Positions 9,106 to 18,902 of a stretch of DNA of 64,000 nt are shown here, in pieces. Source of the stretch: Methanococcus voltae. GTDB lineage: Archaea > AGJL01 > Methanococci > Methanococcales > Methanococcaceae. The notes under the pieces were generated by a model that ran no database searches, was not told the origin of the DNA, and saw nothing but the letters and a program-made list of their open reading frames with translations. The stretch's first letter is position 1; every line of letters starts with the position of its first letter. The stretch covers positions 186,001 to 250,000 of the forward strand of contig NZ_JAGGMO010000001.1 in the NCBI RefSeq assembly GCF_017875395.1, read 5' to 3'. Made by a program: the position numbers and the translations under genes.

Positions 9106-9702
9106 ATGAATTACAAGTCGATTGGAGAAAGCTTTTATAATAAACCGATTGAAATAAACGACCCTAACATACGAATTGGTATTATCTCAGATACTCACGT
9201 CCCACATAGGTGCAACAATGACAATATTCCAGAATATGTTATAAATGAACTTAAAAAAGTGGATTTGATAATCCATTGTGGTGATTTAACCACTCCGGAG
9301 ATAATTAAAACATTGAATGACATAAAAAAACCGAAATACAAGCTTATTATCGTAAAAGGTAATATGGATAGACATGACATTCTATTGTCAAAGGTTAATC
9401 TACCTAAAGAATACATATTTACAGTAAATGGTCTTAAAATAGGCGTAACCCATGGCGATATGATAGAACCCCGTGGTGACAAATTAAAAATGAAATATAT
9501 GGCACTTGAAAAAGAGTTAGACGTATTAATCTCTGGACATACGCATGTACCAATGATTGAAAGCGTAGAAGGTCTTGATAAAACCATAATGCTATTAAAT
9601 CCAGGTAGTTTCACATGCCCCAGAATACCTTTAAAAACGTTTATGATATTAGATTTTAAAAATAACGAATTAAATAAAATAGAATTAAAAGAAGTAATAT
9701 AA
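9106..9702 (+). CDS. metallophosphoesterase (YfcE/MJ0936 family)
   Basis: This 198-residue phosphodiesterase has a two-metal site. The motif series is complete: SDTHVPHR (Asp29, His31), HCGDLT (Asp60), VKGNMDRHD (Asn86 region), GVTHGD and SGHTHVP, with the closing LNPGS. GGGTGAAAAA precedes the ATG. An N-terminal stretch of about 20 residues (MNYKSIGESFYNKPIEINDP) is longer than usual for the family. Relatives act on small phosphodiesters in vitro; the cellular substrate is unknown. It converges on the por operon's last gene. Confidence 0.9.
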   Translation: MNYKSIGESFYNKPIEINDPNIRIGIISDTHVPHRCNNDNIPEYVINELKKVDLIIHCGDLTTPEIIKTLNDIKKPKYKLIIVKGNMDRHDILLSKVNLPKEYIFTVNGLKIGVTHGDMIEPRGDKLKMKYMALEKELDVLISGHTHVPMIESVEGLDKTIMLLNPGSFTCPRIPLKTFMILDFKNNELNKIELKEVI

Positions 9703-9765
9703 ATAATATAAAATTACGAATAATTTTTATTAAACTATTCTTTAAATTATTTTAAATTATTTGAA

Positions 9766-10185
9766 TTATTTGTTCAATGTAGTCAATTTTTTCAATTTAG
9801 CTAACATATCTTCTCTTTTATCTTCCACAATCTTTGTATATGGTGATAAAGCACCTGTTGGACACACATCCACACAGATTTCTGAATCAAATTCCATACA
9901 ATCATTACATTTTGTAGCAATTCCACTAGAGGTGTCTATCCTTATAGCTCCAATAGGACATACCTCAGTACATAAAGAACAGCCAATACATTTATCACTG
10001 TCGAGGATTATCCTATCCCCTACTTTTTTAAGTGCGTCTTCTGGACATACTTGCACACAAGGGGCACTTTCACAGTGCATACACCTTATGGGAATGCCTT
10101 CAACGATAAATATTGCGTTATGGGGGCAGGAACGTTCACATTTTCCACAATCCACACATAACTCAATGTTGGGCATTATTTTCAT
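9766..10185 (-). CDS. porF: polyferredoxin PorF, pyruvate oxidoreductase accessory
   Basis: This 139-residue protein carries four [4Fe-4S] cysteine clusters: CVDCGKCERSCP, CMHCESAPCVQVCP, CIGCSLCTEVCP and CNDCMEFDSEICVDVCP. In M. maripaludis the por operon ends in porE and porF, which pass electrons between pyruvate oxidoreductase and its partners; gene order and cluster content here match. GTGGTGATATT precedes the ATG. It is the sixth and last gene of porCDABEF, 40 bases after porE. Alternative: a generic HycB-like ferredoxin subunit. Confidence 0.9.
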   Translation of the reverse strand: MKIMPNIELCVDCGKCERSCPHNAIFIVEGIPIRCMHCESAPCVQVCPEDALKKVGDRIILDSDKCIGCSLCTEVCPIGAIRIDTSSGIATKCNDCMEFDSEICVDVCPTGALSPYTKIVEDKREDMLAKLKKLTTLNK

Positions 10186-10225
10186 AATATCACCACGTTA
10201 TGATATAAATATAATAATTTAATAC

Positions 10226-10747
10226 CTATGGGTTGTTTACCCTTGAAGAAGAAGTTACCAAGGATAATAAATCTTTATTTTTATTTTTATTTGCTTTTGA
10301 ACCAGGTTTTGTAACACTTGCTAAATTTGGCAAATTCTTGAGTTTTTTAGATAATACGATATCTTCAACATCTATTACTTCTAAGCATCTTTTAGAACAT
10401 GCTTTTATACAAGCACATTCGTTATTTTCCTCGATACATAAATCACATTTGTGGGCGGTTTTTTCGTTTATGAAAATTGCACCAAATGGACAAGCTAACG
10501 CACATAATCCGCAACCTATACATAATTCCTCATTTAAGTGAACTGTGCCATTGTTAACGTCTATTGCATTTACAGGACATATCTCACCACAAGGAGCTGA
10601 AGCACAATGTTGGCATACCACAGGGAAGTATTCGCCTTGATAATCAAGTATACTTATCCTACTAATCCCATGAACCTCTGAACATGCTTTCATGCAATCT
10701 CCACAATTATCACAAGATTTACTATCTAACATGACAATTTTTTTCAT
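10226..10747 (-). CDS. porE: polyferredoxin PorE, pyruvate oxidoreductase accessory
   Basis: This 173-residue ferredoxin-like protein has [4Fe-4S] motifs CDNCGDCMKACSE, CQHCASAPCGEICP and CIGCGLCALACP, plus a fourth, less regular CDLCIEENNECACIKAC. A low-complexity Lys/Asn/Ser tail (KPGSKANKNKNKDL) follows, beyond the last cluster. It lies between porB and porF. The known M. maripaludis homologue is required for normal pyruvate-dependent electron transfer. GGTGTATTTATT precedes the ATG. Confidence 0.9.
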   Translation of the reverse strand: MKKIVMLDSKSCDNCGDCMKACSEVHGISRISILDYQGEYFPVVCQHCASAPCGEICPVNAIDVNNGTVHLNEELCIGCGLCALACPFGAIFINEKTAHKCDLCIEENNECACIKACSKRCLEVIDVEDIVLSKKLKNLPNLASVTKPGSKANKNKNKDLLSLVTSSSRVNNP

Positions 10748-10870
10748 AATAAATACACCTTTGAATAAAAATTAATTAATAGTACAAATAGGATTAAAAA
10801 TTTAAAAATTATCAATAATTATCAATAACTAAAATATTGCATAATAGTTATTAGTTATTATTTATTAAAT

Positions 10871-11764
10871 TTAAATTCCCATTTCTTGACATTTGTGGTT
10901 GATTAATTTTTGCATTTCTTCAACATCTTCTTCGGTTAAATGCCTGTATCTTTTTTGAGTTTTTAAGTATTCTTCAATTGAAATTCTTTTTGAAGGTTTG
11001 TATGTTACTCTGTACTCGCCGTTTTCAATTTCATAGAGTGGCCAAATTCCTGCTTTAACTGCCAATCTACCTAATTCAACTGTTTTAGCTGCAGGGTATC
11101 CCCAACCTGTTGTACAAGGTTGTAAAATTTGAATAAATGCAGGTCCATCAATTTCACATGCTTTTTTAACTTTGTTCATAAAGTCTTCTGGGTAGCTGAT
11201 TGAAGCTGTAGCTACGTAAGGGATGCCGTGAGCTGCCATAATCATTGGCATGTTTTTCTTAGGTCTGTTTTCTCCCCTAATTACGCTACCTGCAGGTGAA
11301 GTTGTTGTTGAAGCCATGTATGGTGTTGAACCACTTCTTTGAACACCTGTGTTCATGTATGCTTCGTTATCGTACATGATGTAAACCATGTCGTGACCTC
11401 TTTCCATTGCACCACTTAATGCTTGGAATCCGATATCTGCAGTACCACCGTCACCACCGAAAGCGATTACGTTTACTTTTTCGCCTTCGTAAAGTCCTCT
11501 TTTTCTTTTCAAGGATTTAACTGCTGCTTCGATACCACTTGCAACTGCTGCTGCGTTTTCGAATGCAACGTGCATCCAAGGCACTCTCCACGCTGTTTCT
11601 GGGTATGGAGTTGTCATAACTTCGAGACATCCGGTAGCGTTTGCTACGATGGTGTTTTTACCTGCTGCTTTTAAAGTCAATCTTGCAACAATTGCTGCCC
11701 CACAACCAGCACAACCTCTGTGTCCGGGAGCAAATAATTCTTCTCTTGGGAATTGTCTTGCCAT
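10871..11764 (-). CDS. porB: pyruvate:ferredoxin oxidoreductase beta subunit
   Basis: This 297-residue subunit binds thiamine diphosphate. In autotrophic methanococci the enzyme carboxylates acetyl-CoA to pyruvate. The N-terminal cysteine pair [12 protein letters not shown] and the ThDP signature [18 protein letters not shown] are present, followed by the [14 protein letters not shown] stretch typical of PorB. An iron-sulfur-linked Cys in [11 protein letters not shown] is also seen. GGTGGTAAG precedes the ATG. It is the fourth gene in porCDABEF. Confidence 0.97.
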   Translation of the reverse strand: MARQFPREELFAPGHRGCAGCGAAIVARLTLKAAGKNTIVANATGCLEVMTTPYPETAWRVPWMHVAFENAAAVASGIEAAVKSLKRKRGLYEGEKVNVIAFGGDGGTADIGFQALSGAMERGHDMVYIMYDNEAYMNTGVQRSGSTPYMASTTTSPAGSVIRGENRPKKNMPMIMAAHGIPYVATASISYPEDFMNKVKKACEIDGPAFIQILQPCTTGWGYPAAKTVELGRLAVKAGIWPLYEIENGEYRVTYKPSKRISIEEYLKTQKRYRHLTEEDVEEMQKLINHKCQEMGI

Positions 11765-11906
11765 CTTACCACCGATAAAATTATTGAAATTTTAAGGTTT
11801 AATTATTTTGGTATTGTTATTTTAATATTATTTCGATTATTATTTCGATTATTATTTTTAATATTGGTTTTATTATTGTTACTATTTTTTAATTATTCAA
11901 CTTAAA

Positions 11907-13070
11907 TTATTCTTTTAAGCCAATCCATTTTGTTTCAGTGTCTTTTGCTTCGTTTTCAGTGTGTTCTATGATTTCTTTGATATTTGCTTTTCTTATATCT
12001 CTTCCACCGAGTCCTACGATGTAGTTAACGGTTTTTTTGTCCTTTAAGAATGGAGCAATATCAGTGAACAAAGCACCTTTGTCTAAACCTAAGCTTATAT
12101 CTTTATCCAAGATAGCTACGTTTTTAGCACCTTTTAAAGCTTCTTTTATTTCTTCAGTTGGTAAAGGTCTGTAACTGATGATTTTCAATAAACCGTATTC
12201 TTTACCTTCTGCTTTTAACTCATCGATTACATCTTTAATAGTTCCACACAATGAACCCATTGTTATTAAAACTGTTTCCGCGTTTTCGATATTGTAAGTT
12301 TCTATTAATCCGTTTCCGTAAGCTCTACCGAATTTTTCAGCAAATTTATCGTGAACGTCTTTAATAACATTTAAAGCTACATCTTGAGCTTTTTGAACAT
12401 CATGTCTTGTTTCCATATACCACTCAGGGTCACCTAATGCACCTTGAGTCATTGGTTTTTCAGGTCTTAAGTATGCGTGTTTAGGTTCGTATTGACCAAC
12501 AAAGTTCAAAACTTTTTCTTTTTCAGGTATTTCCACAGGTTCCACGGTGTGTGTTAAAATAAAACCATCTAAGTTTACCATTACTGGTAATAAAACGTTT
12601 TCATTTTCTGCGATTTTAAATGCCTGGATAATTAAATCTAAGGTTTCTTGGTTGTTTTCAGCGTACAATTGAATCCAGCCAGTATCTCTTTGTGAAATGC
12701 TGTCTTGTTGGTCGTTCCAAATGTTAATAGGTGCTGATAAAGCCCTGTTTGCGTTCATCATTACGATAGGCATTCTCATACCTGCTGCAGCGAATAATAT
12801 TTCGTGCATTAATGCTAAACCTTGTGATGATGTCGCAGTGAATGTCCTTGCACCGGTTGCACTTGCACCGACACATGCACTTATTGCTGAGTGCTCACTT
12901 TCTACTTTAATGTATTCCGCATTTAATTCCCCGTTAGCTACGAATTCCGCTAGCTTTTCAACAGATGTTGTTTGAGGGGTGATAGGATAAGCGGCTATAA
13001 CATCAACGTCTGCCAATTTAGCAGCTTCCGCAGCTGCTGAGGTGCCGGTTATAACTTTAACATTTTGCAT
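11907..13070 (-). CDS. porA: pyruvate:ferredoxin oxidoreductase alpha subunit
   Basis: This 387-residue alpha subunit holds the pyrimidine-binding and core transketolase-like domains. The N-terminus contains AAYPITPQTTSVEKLAEF and the ESEHSAISACVGASATGART stretch of 2-oxoacid oxidoreductases. Downstream, SLGLDKGALFTDI and YIVGLGGRDI are typical of PorA. GGGAGGATAACC before the ATG is one of the stronger ribosome sites in this operon. The 142-base spacer to porB carries two copies of ATTTCGATTATT (11830-11853). Confidence 0.97.
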   Translation of the reverse strand: MQNVKVITGTSAAAEAAKLADVDVIAAYPITPQTTSVEKLAEFVANGELNAEYIKVESEHSAISACVGASATGARTFTATSSQGLALMHEILFAAAGMRMPIVMMNANRALSAPINIWNDQQDSISQRDTGWIQLYAENNQETLDLIIQAFKIAENENVLLPVMVNLDGFILTHTVEPVEIPEKEKVLNFVGQYEPKHAYLRPEKPMTQGALGDPEWYMETRHDVQKAQDVALNVIKDVHDKFAEKFGRAYGNGLIETYNIENAETVLITMGSLCGTIKDVIDELKAEGKEYGLLKIISYRPLPTEEIKEALKGAKNVAILDKDISLGLDKGALFTDIAPFLKDKKTVNYIVGLGGRDIRKANIKEIIEHTENEAKDTETKWIGLKE

Positions 13071-13255
13071 GGTTATCCTCCCAATGTATTTTTTGGAAAT
13101 TAGTACAATATTTTTGATAATTTATTTTAAATATATTCTAAATTATATCTAACGTATATTCTAAATTATATTCTAAGCCATTTCTAGTTTTAATATGTAT
13201 TATTGAAATTTTATAATGTTATTATAGTTTATTTTATTTTATTTTGTAATTTTAA

Positions 13256-13516
13256 TTACTTCTCTTCTCTTATACCCGTAATTGCCTTTACAGGACATTC
13301 TTCTTCACAAATTAAGCAACCTTTACAGTAATCGTAATCAATCTTGAAATCTCCGTTTTCATCTGGTTGAATACAGCCTTCAGGACAGAAAATATAACAA
13401 TTTTCACATTTTATACATTTATCGTTGTCTAAAATTGGTTTAAAGACTCTCCAACTACCGGTTTTGTTGTTAATTGAGTTTCCAGGTTCATAAATAATAG
13501 TACCTTTATTAACCAT
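13256..13516 (-). CDS. porD: pyruvate:ferredoxin oxidoreductase delta subunit
   Basis: This 86-residue delta-type ferredoxin subunit carries two [4Fe-4S] clusters in the oxidoreductase. The cluster motifs are CIKCENCYIFCPEGCI and CKGCLICEEECPVKAI. The N-terminal SWRVFKPILDN stretch is typical of PorD. GGTGGACTT precedes the ATG. It is the second gene of the operon, after porC and before porA. Confidence 0.96.
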   Translation of the reverse strand: MVNKGTIIYEPGNSINNKTGSWRVFKPILDNDKCIKCENCYIFCPEGCIQPDENGDFKIDYDYCKGCLICEEECPVKAITGIREEK

Positions 13517-13552
13517 AAGTCCACCTGTTTTCTTAAATTATTTACCTTATTT

Positions 13553-13600
13553 ATCTTATTAGATTATTATCTTATTAGATTATTATCTTATTAGATTATT
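13553..13600. repeat. 16-bp tandem repeat x3 in porC-porD spacer
   Basis: Three perfect head-to-tail copies of ATCTTATTAGATTATT lie between porC and porD. Each junction makes an AGAT...ATCT inverted pair. It probably arose by slippage, but it sits inside a transcribed operon. Confidence 0.9.
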
Positions 13601-13620
13601 TGGAATATTCATAATTATAT

Positions 13621-14151
13621 TTATAAATTTTGAACACTGTTGTATGCCTTTTCAGCAGTTGCTGCGTTCTTTTCGCCTAATTTACCAGGGAATGTATCTT
13701 TAATAGCTTTTTTTAATGATTCAAGACTAACTTGGTTTGTTAAACCTGCAAATGCTCCTACCATTGTGGTGTTAACAATTGGTACGCCTAAAACGTCTAA
13801 TGCAATTCCTGTTGCATCGATTGTTTTAACGTCGTATCCTTCCAAGTGAATATCTTTTAATGTGTTTATTAAAATTAATCCGCCTTTTTGCAGACCGCTT
13901 GTAACGTCTGTTGTATCCAATAATGTAGGGTCTTGAACAATTACAAAGTTTGGTGCATAAATTTGGGTTCTTAATCTTATTTTTTCATCGTTTATCCTTG
14001 TAAATGCCATAACGGGGGCACCCCTTCTTTCTACTCCGAAAAATGGGAATGCTTGACAGAATTTACCGTCGTAAAATGAAGCTTTGGCAAGAATTTGAGC
14101 AGCAGTCACTGCACCTTGTCCACCTCTTCCGTGAAACCTAACTTCAATCAT
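13621..14151 (-). CDS. porC: pyruvate:ferredoxin oxidoreductase gamma subunit
   Basis: This 176-residue gamma subunit begins with the family signature [20 protein letters not shown], followed by [20 protein letters not shown]. It is the first gene of the porCDABEF operon. GGTGGACAA precedes the ATG. The promoter with a palindromic site lies about 190 bases upstream. Family members of 170-200 residues are usual, so the gene is full-length. Confidence 0.97.
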   Translation of the reverse strand: MIEVRFHGRGGQGAVTAAQILAKASFYDGKFCQAFPFFGVERRGAPVMAFTRINDEKIRLRTQIYAPNFVIVQDPTLLDTTDVTSGLQKGGLILINTLKDIHLEGYDVKTIDATGIALDVLGVPIVNTTMVGAFAGLTNQVSLESLKKAIKDTFPGKLGEKNAATAEKAYNSVQNL

Positions 14152-14337
14152 TTGTCCACCTCAAAACGGTCGCTTAATGTTATTACATTATTATTAATTT
14201 TTTGATAATTTGATATTTTTTGATTTGATATTTTTGATTATAGTATTGATTAGTATGTTTTATGATATGTCACAAATTCGATAAGTATTGTCAATTATTA
14301 TTTTATAAAATGTAGTAAATAAAATATGAGACATTAG

Positions 14338-14363
14338 AATTATAATGATTAATCATTATAATT
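14338..14363. promoter_or_regulatory. 26-bp perfect palindrome at predicted por transcription start
   Basis: Thirteen bases on each side of the 14350/14351 boundary are perfectly complementary, with core TAATGATTAATCATTA. On the minus strand a TATA box TTTATATA lies at 14370-14377; about 25 bases downstream of its centre is the palindrome centre. It therefore covers the likely por start site, where a repressor would bind. The rest of the 487-base spacer 14152-14638 is AT-rich, with a plus-strand TATA-like ATAATATTTATAC near 14578-14590 for the DUF357 gene. Confidence 0.6.
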
Positions 14364-14369
14364 ATATAA

Positions 14370-14377
14370 TATATAAA
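14370..14377 (-). promoter_or_regulatory. TATA box of the por operon
   Basis: TTTATATA on the minus strand, in the context ATCTTTATATATTATATAA. It is 219 bases before the porC start, giving a leader of roughly 190-200 nt. Confidence 0.5.
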
Positions 14378-14638
14378 GATTTTTATTCTAAGTCAAATGT
14401 CGTATAAAATGTCGATAAAATTTATACAAAAATCAATTAAATTTATCCAAATATTAAAGATAAATTCATAAAATGTACACTAATTACAAATAAAGTAATA
14501 AATATTAGAAATTAAAATGTATGTACAATTAAAATAAATTAGCATATTGTAGAATTAATCGAGTGTTAATATATGATATAATATTTATACAATATATAGA
14601 ATAAATATGAAATTAATAAAATAATACTTGGTGTAAAC

Positions 14639-14971
14639 TTGGAAATAAAAATCAACCCCGAATACGAAAATCAAAAGCAGGATGTAATATCATATGCCAA
14701 AATAGAAAATTACTATGATAGAACAGAGGAAGCCATATCTATCATAAAAAAAGGAATGCCGTCTGAAAAAAGCTTACTTTACGATGTAGCCCTAGATTTC
14801 ATGACTATGATAGAGTGTTACTTCTCTGATGCAAAGGCATTTATACAAAAAGGAGACTATATAAACGCATTTGCTTCGTTAAATTATGCTTATGGTTGGA
14901 TAGATGCAGGTGCTAGACTTGGCATTTTCAATGTAGGCGACGACGATGTGAGATTTACATTAGCAAAATAG
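14639..14971 (+). CDS. DUF357 family protein
   Basis: This 110-residue, mainly alpha-helical protein is found across archaea, with no established function. The pattern [12 protein letters not shown]-like [16 protein letters not shown] and the later [25 protein letters not shown] are typical. The start is a TTG at 14639, preceded by GGTG and exactly five bases; there is no competing ATG nearby. It ends 45 bases before the DUF555 gene on the same strand, so the two are probably co-transcribed. Confidence 0.85.
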   Translation: MEIKINPEYENQKQDVISYAKIENYYDRTEEAISIIKKGMPSEKSLLYDVALDFMTMIECYFSDAKAFIQKGDYINAFASLNYAYGWIDAGARLGIFNVGDDDVRFTLAK

Positions 14972-15016
14972 AGATATTGTATAGCGAATAGCGAGAACAG
15001 TGAGATTGGTGAAAAA

Positions 15017-15358
15017 ATGACAAATTATCACGTAAAATTACAAGCAGCGTATGTTGCAAAGAATGTAGAAGATGCAGAAGATGCAATAGGTATTGCAATT
15101 TCCCAAATCGGTAAAGCTTTGAACAAGGGAAAATTAGACTACGTAGACATCGAGTTAGGTTTAACTTTATGTCCTGAATGTAGCGAACCAGTTGATTGCG
15201 TGTTAGTGGTTGCGAGAACTGCAATTGTAGGTATCATCCTATCAATGAGAGTATTTAACGCAGAAAGTCCGGAACATGCCCTTAGAATTGCAAAAGCTTC
15301 AATAGGAAAAGCTTTAAAAGACATACCTCTCGAAGAAATCGATGTTGTAGAATTCTAA
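15017..15358 (+). CDS. UPF0212 (DUF555) protein
   Basis: This is a 113-residue conserved euryarchaeal protein of unknown function. The [21 protein letters not shown] segment in the middle has a CPEC pair that could bind metal with the nearby Cys. The N-terminal [16 protein letters not shown] and the repeated helix pattern match the family. GGTGAAAAA precedes the ATG. It follows the DUF357 gene. Confidence 0.88.
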   Translation: MTNYHVKLQAAYVAKNVEDAEDAIGIAISQIGKALNKGKLDYVDIELGLTLCPECSEPVDCVLVVARTAIVGIILSMRVFNAESPEHALRIAKASIGKALKDIPLEEIDVVEF

Positions 15359-15541
15359 GGTACTGAAAATAAAACATCACTAAATATTTACCAATATATA
15401 AATACTATTTTTATTATTTTTTGAATTATTTAATTGTTTAAATGAGTTAAAATCTAAATTTAAAAGTTATATCTAAAAAGAAAGTTAATTAAAATTAAAA
15501 TTAAAAAAATAAAGTTTTTATTTAGAATTATTTAGAATTAT

Positions 15542-16843
15542 TTAGAATCTATTTTCAAATTCAATCATTGTGTTTAATACTTTTTCGTCGCCTAAAGGAG
15601 CTCCTTGGAATTGTAAGCCAACAGGTACGCCATTAATGTCTCCACATCTTACAACACCTGCACAAATACCGCACAAGTTTGTAGGAACTGTTAACACATC
15701 GTAAGCATACATATCCATTGGTGAAATTTCTTCCCCTAATTTGTGAGGTAATTTAGGAACTGTAGGACCTGCTATGATGTCTACTTTATCGAACAACTTT
15801 ATCATTTCTGCTTTCATTGTTCTTCTTGCTTGTAATGCTTTTTTATAGTATTTTCCGCTGAATTCTTGTTCACTGATTGTTTTACCAATTAAAATTCTTC
15901 TAAGTACTTCTTCGCCACAAGCTTCTTCTATTTGATATCCGTATCTTCTACCATCGTATTTTCTTGTAGCTGAAAAGAATTCAACATAGTTTATCAAATA
16001 GTAGGTAGGTAATGCTATATCGGTGTAATTGTAATTTAACTCTACGATTTCACAACCGATATCTTCCAAAGCTTGAATACCTTTTTCGATGTTGTTTCTA
16101 ATTTTATCGTCAGTAACATCCATGAATTCTTTAACTACACCTACTTTGTAATTTTTAACTTCTTCAGTGTTTTTGTTAAATTTAGGAGTAGCCAATGAGG
16201 TAGTTTCTGAAATATCTTTTCCTTTAATTGCGTTTGTTAATAATAAAGCATCTTCTGCGTTTTTAGCTAAAGGTCCGATTTGGTCAAGACTCATTGATAA
16301 ATCGCATAAACCTTGCCTACTTACAACACCGTAAGATGGTTTAAAACCAACTACGCCACAGTGACTTGCAGGGTTTCTAATACTACCGCCTGTATCGCTA
16401 CCTAAAGTCATGTCACATAAATCTCCAGCTACTGCTGAAGCGCTACCGCTACTTGAACCACCAGGTATTCTATCTAAAGCTGCGGGGTTTTTTGTTGCTC
16501 CGTAGTAAGATGTTTCACCACTGCTACCACTTGCAAACTCATCCATGTTTGTCATACCGATAATTAAAGCACCTTGTGACCTTAATTTTTTTACAACGGT
16601 TGCGTCATAGGTTCCAACGTAGTTACTTAATGTTTTAGATGCGCAAGAGATTGTATATCCCTCAACATTGATGTTTGACTTAACACCTATTATTTTACCA
16701 TATAATGGTTTGTTTTTTAAAGCTTCATTTTTTTCCAATTCTTGAGCTTCTTTTAAAACTCTTTCAGGTTTTACTTCAATGAAAGCGTTTAAGTCAGATT
16801 TTTCTATTTTTTCCAAGTATTTTTGAGCTCTATCTATAATCAT
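15542..16843 (-). CDS. gatA: aspartyl/glutamyl-tRNA amidotransferase subunit A
   Basis: GatA is the glutaminase subunit that supplies ammonia to GatB. In methanogens GatCAB makes Asn-tRNA from Asp-tRNA, whereas GatDE makes Gln-tRNA. The amidase-signature triad is visible: Lys55 in GVKSNINVEGY, the GGSSSGSAS loop (129-137), and the nucleophile Ser in GSDTGGSIRNPAS (about residue 154). Length 433 is slightly short of bacterial GatA but normal for archaea. GGTGATTTA precedes the ATG. gatB and gatC are not in the window. Confidence 0.96.
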   Translation of the reverse strand: MIIDRAQKYLEKIEKSDLNAFIEVKPERVLKEAQELEKNEALKNKPLYGKIIGVKSNINVEGYTISCASKTLSNYVGTYDATVVKKLRSQGALIIGMTNMDEFASGSSGETSYYGATKNPAALDRIPGGSSSGSASAVAGDLCDMTLGSDTGGSIRNPASHCGVVGFKPSYGVVSRQGLCDLSMSLDQIGPLAKNAEDALLLTNAIKGKDISETTSLATPKFNKNTEEVKNYKVGVVKEFMDVTDDKIRNNIEKGIQALEDIGCEIVELNYNYTDIALPTYYLINYVEFFSATRKYDGRRYGYQIEEACGEEVLRRILIGKTISEQEFSGKYYKKALQARRTMKAEMIKLFDKVDIIAGPTVPKLPHKLGEEISPMDMYAYDVLTVPTNLCGICAGVVRCGDINGVPVGLQFQGAPLGDEKVLNTMIEFENRF

Positions 16844-17035
16844 TAAATCACCTTAACAATATGCTAACTCCGTATAATAATCAATAAACTTTAATCGATA
16901 ACTTTAATTTATAATATATTATCTCAAATATAATATAATCATTACTATTAAATTACTAATTAAATAAAAACTTTGTGTAATTTTTTTATAAATCATGAAA
17001 ATAACCGTAAATAAAATTAAAATAAATTAAAAAAT

Positions 17036-17086
17036 TATAATATAAAATTATAATATAAAATTACAAAATAAAATTACAAAATAAAA
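17036..17086. repeat. 13-bp tandem repeat, about four copies
   Basis: Two copies of ATAATATAAAATT are followed by one and a nearly complete second copy of ACAAAATAAAATT. It lies in the 345-base spacer 16844-17188 between gatA and the 3' end of agcS, which otherwise holds only AT-rich sequence. Confidence 0.85.
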
Positions 17087-17188
17087 CTATCGGATTAAAA
17101 TAAAAAATTAAAATAAAAATGTAGTAATATATTTAGAATAGTTATATTTGTTATACCCATATAATGACCATTCTAAAATATTCAAATT

Positions 17189-18613
17189 TTATTCCTGAGT
17201 TGATTCAGCTGTTGCTTCTGCTTTTTTAATCTTTTGGAAGTCTTTTGTTTCAGATACTACAACTTTCAAGAGTAATAATATACCAATTAAGTTAGGAATA
17301 GCCATTGCTCCGTTTAAAGTATCTGCGATATCCCATACAAGTTTTAAATCAGCTGTTGAACCCCAAATAACAACTAAAACGAAAATTATTCTGTAAATAT
17401 TTGCTATTTTTGAGCTACTTGCTAAATATTCTAAACATTTTTCACCGTAGTATGTCCAACCTAATATTGTTGTGTATGCGAAGAATGGCAATGCCATTGT
17501 TATAATCCATCCACTGTTTGGAAGTAAAGAGTTGAATGCAGCGATTGTAAGCTGTGCGCCCTCTAAACCACTTGTTAAAAGACCTGATTTTAATGTAGCT
17601 ATTGTTAATGCTAAACCGGTTATTGAACATATTATGATTGTATCGATAAATGTACCAGTCATTGAAATTAAACCCTGTCTTCCAGGGTGGTCTGTTTTAG
17701 CTGCTGCAGCGGCAATCGGAGCACTACCCAAACCTGCTTCATTTGAGAATACACCTCTTGCAATCCCGTATCTCATAACGGTACCAATTGCACCACCTGC
17801 AACTGCAGTTCCTGTGAATGCGTCACTGACTATGTAGGATATTGCAGGGATTATGTATTGTAAATTCAATAATAAAACTGCTGCACCAGCTATGAAGTAA
17901 AATACTGCCATAAATGGAACAATGTAGGATGTAACTCTACCAATAGACTTAATACCACCCATAGTTACAGCTGCAACTAAAATTGCAATCATTACTCCGA
18001 TTCCAAATCTACCGATAAGGTCTACAGGTATTACTGATGACAATACAGGTGATAACACTGTGGTTATTGCAGGTGATAATAATGGTGATAATACATCAAC
18101 TATTGAGTTAACCTGTGCTACGTTACCGATACCAAATGCTGCAAAAGCTCCGAAGAACGCAAATAAAACAGCTAACCATTTGATTCCCGCACCTTTTTCA
18201 ATATAGTACATTGGACCCCCTGCCATTTCTCCAGCATCATCTACAATCCTATATTTAACAGCTAAAACTGCTTCAGCGTATTTTGTAGCCATACCAAATA
18301 ATGCAGCAATCCACATCCAGAATATAGCACCAGGACCTCCGAATGTAAATGCAGTAGCAACCCCTACGATGTTACCTGTACCAATTGTAGCAGATAAAGC
18401 CGTAGTTAAAGCTTGGAATGGAGAAATATCCCCCTGTACTTTTTTATCAGATTTTTTAAACATTAATTTAAAAGCGTAAGGTAATTCCTTAAATTGATAA
18501 CCTTTTAAAAGAATTGTAAGAATTACACCAGTACCCACTAATAAAGCAAGCATGTAAGGTCCCCATACAATTCCGTTCAACTCGCCCATAAAGGACATAA
18601 AAACGTCTAACAT
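17189..18613 (-). CDS. agcS: alanine/glycine:cation symporter (AGCS family)
   Basis: This 474-residue, multi-helix membrane protein takes up alanine with sodium. The M. maripaludis AgcS is a known D/L-alanine and glycine carrier. AGCS signature stretches are present: FQALTTALSATIGTGNIVGV near residue 67, WMWIAALFGMATKYAEAVLA, and ARGVFSNEAGLGSAPIAAAA. The start follows GTGATATC. A long leader with two tandem hairpins and a predicted promoter lies upstream (18801-18912). A short acidic tail KKAEATAESTQE ends the protein. Confidence 0.95.
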   Translation of the reverse strand: MLDVFMSFMGELNGIVWGPYMLALLVGTGVILTILLKGYQFKELPYAFKLMFKKSDKKVQGDISPFQALTTALSATIGTGNIVGVATAFTFGGPGAIFWMWIAALFGMATKYAEAVLAVKYRIVDDAGEMAGGPMYYIEKGAGIKWLAVLFAFFGAFAAFGIGNVAQVNSIVDVLSPLLSPAITTVLSPVLSSVIPVDLIGRFGIGVMIAILVAAVTMGGIKSIGRVTSYIVPFMAVFYFIAGAAVLLLNLQYIIPAISYIVSDAFTGTAVAGGAIGTVMRYGIARGVFSNEAGLGSAPIAAAAAKTDHPGRQGLISMTGTFIDTIIICSITGLALTIATLKSGLLTSGLEGAQLTIAAFNSLLPNSGWIITMALPFFAYTTILGWTYYGEKCLEYLASSSKIANIYRIIFVLVVIWGSTADLKLVWDIADTLNGAMAIPNLIGILLLLKVVVSETKDFQKIKKAEATAESTQE

Positions 18614-18800
18614 GATATCACATCACTCCAACATAAAAAATATTTGTAATAACAAAATATAAATCAAAATAAACGAATATTTGGACATCAATATGTACAA
18701 ATACATACCAAAAATATATTGTATAAAACATTTATAGAAATAAATGAAATAAAGATATCAAATAATATCAAATAATAACAGAAATATTGTACGTATTTAT

Positions 18801-18868
18801 GTTCAAAACTCCACAATATTGAACACGCGATACTTGTAATAATGGTTAAGCTCCACAACATAACCATT
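18801..18868 (-). promoter_or_regulatory. tandem hairpins with a shared loop in the agcS leader
   Basis: Read on the minus strand, two hairpins occur in order: AATGGTTA-loop-TAACCATT (18868-18841) and GTTCAA-loop-TTGAAC (18824-18801, plus one T-A pair outside). Each loop is 12 nt: TGTTGTGGAGCT and TATTGTGGAGTT, identical at 10 of 12 positions. The stems share no sequence, so pairing is kept while sequence differs. They lie 188-255 bases before the agcS start and just after its predicted transcription start, so they would form in the mRNA leader. No known riboswitch class comes to mind. Confidence 0.55.
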
Positions 18869-18902
18869 TTCCATTTTATTAGTATATTATTAGTAATAAC
18901 TT

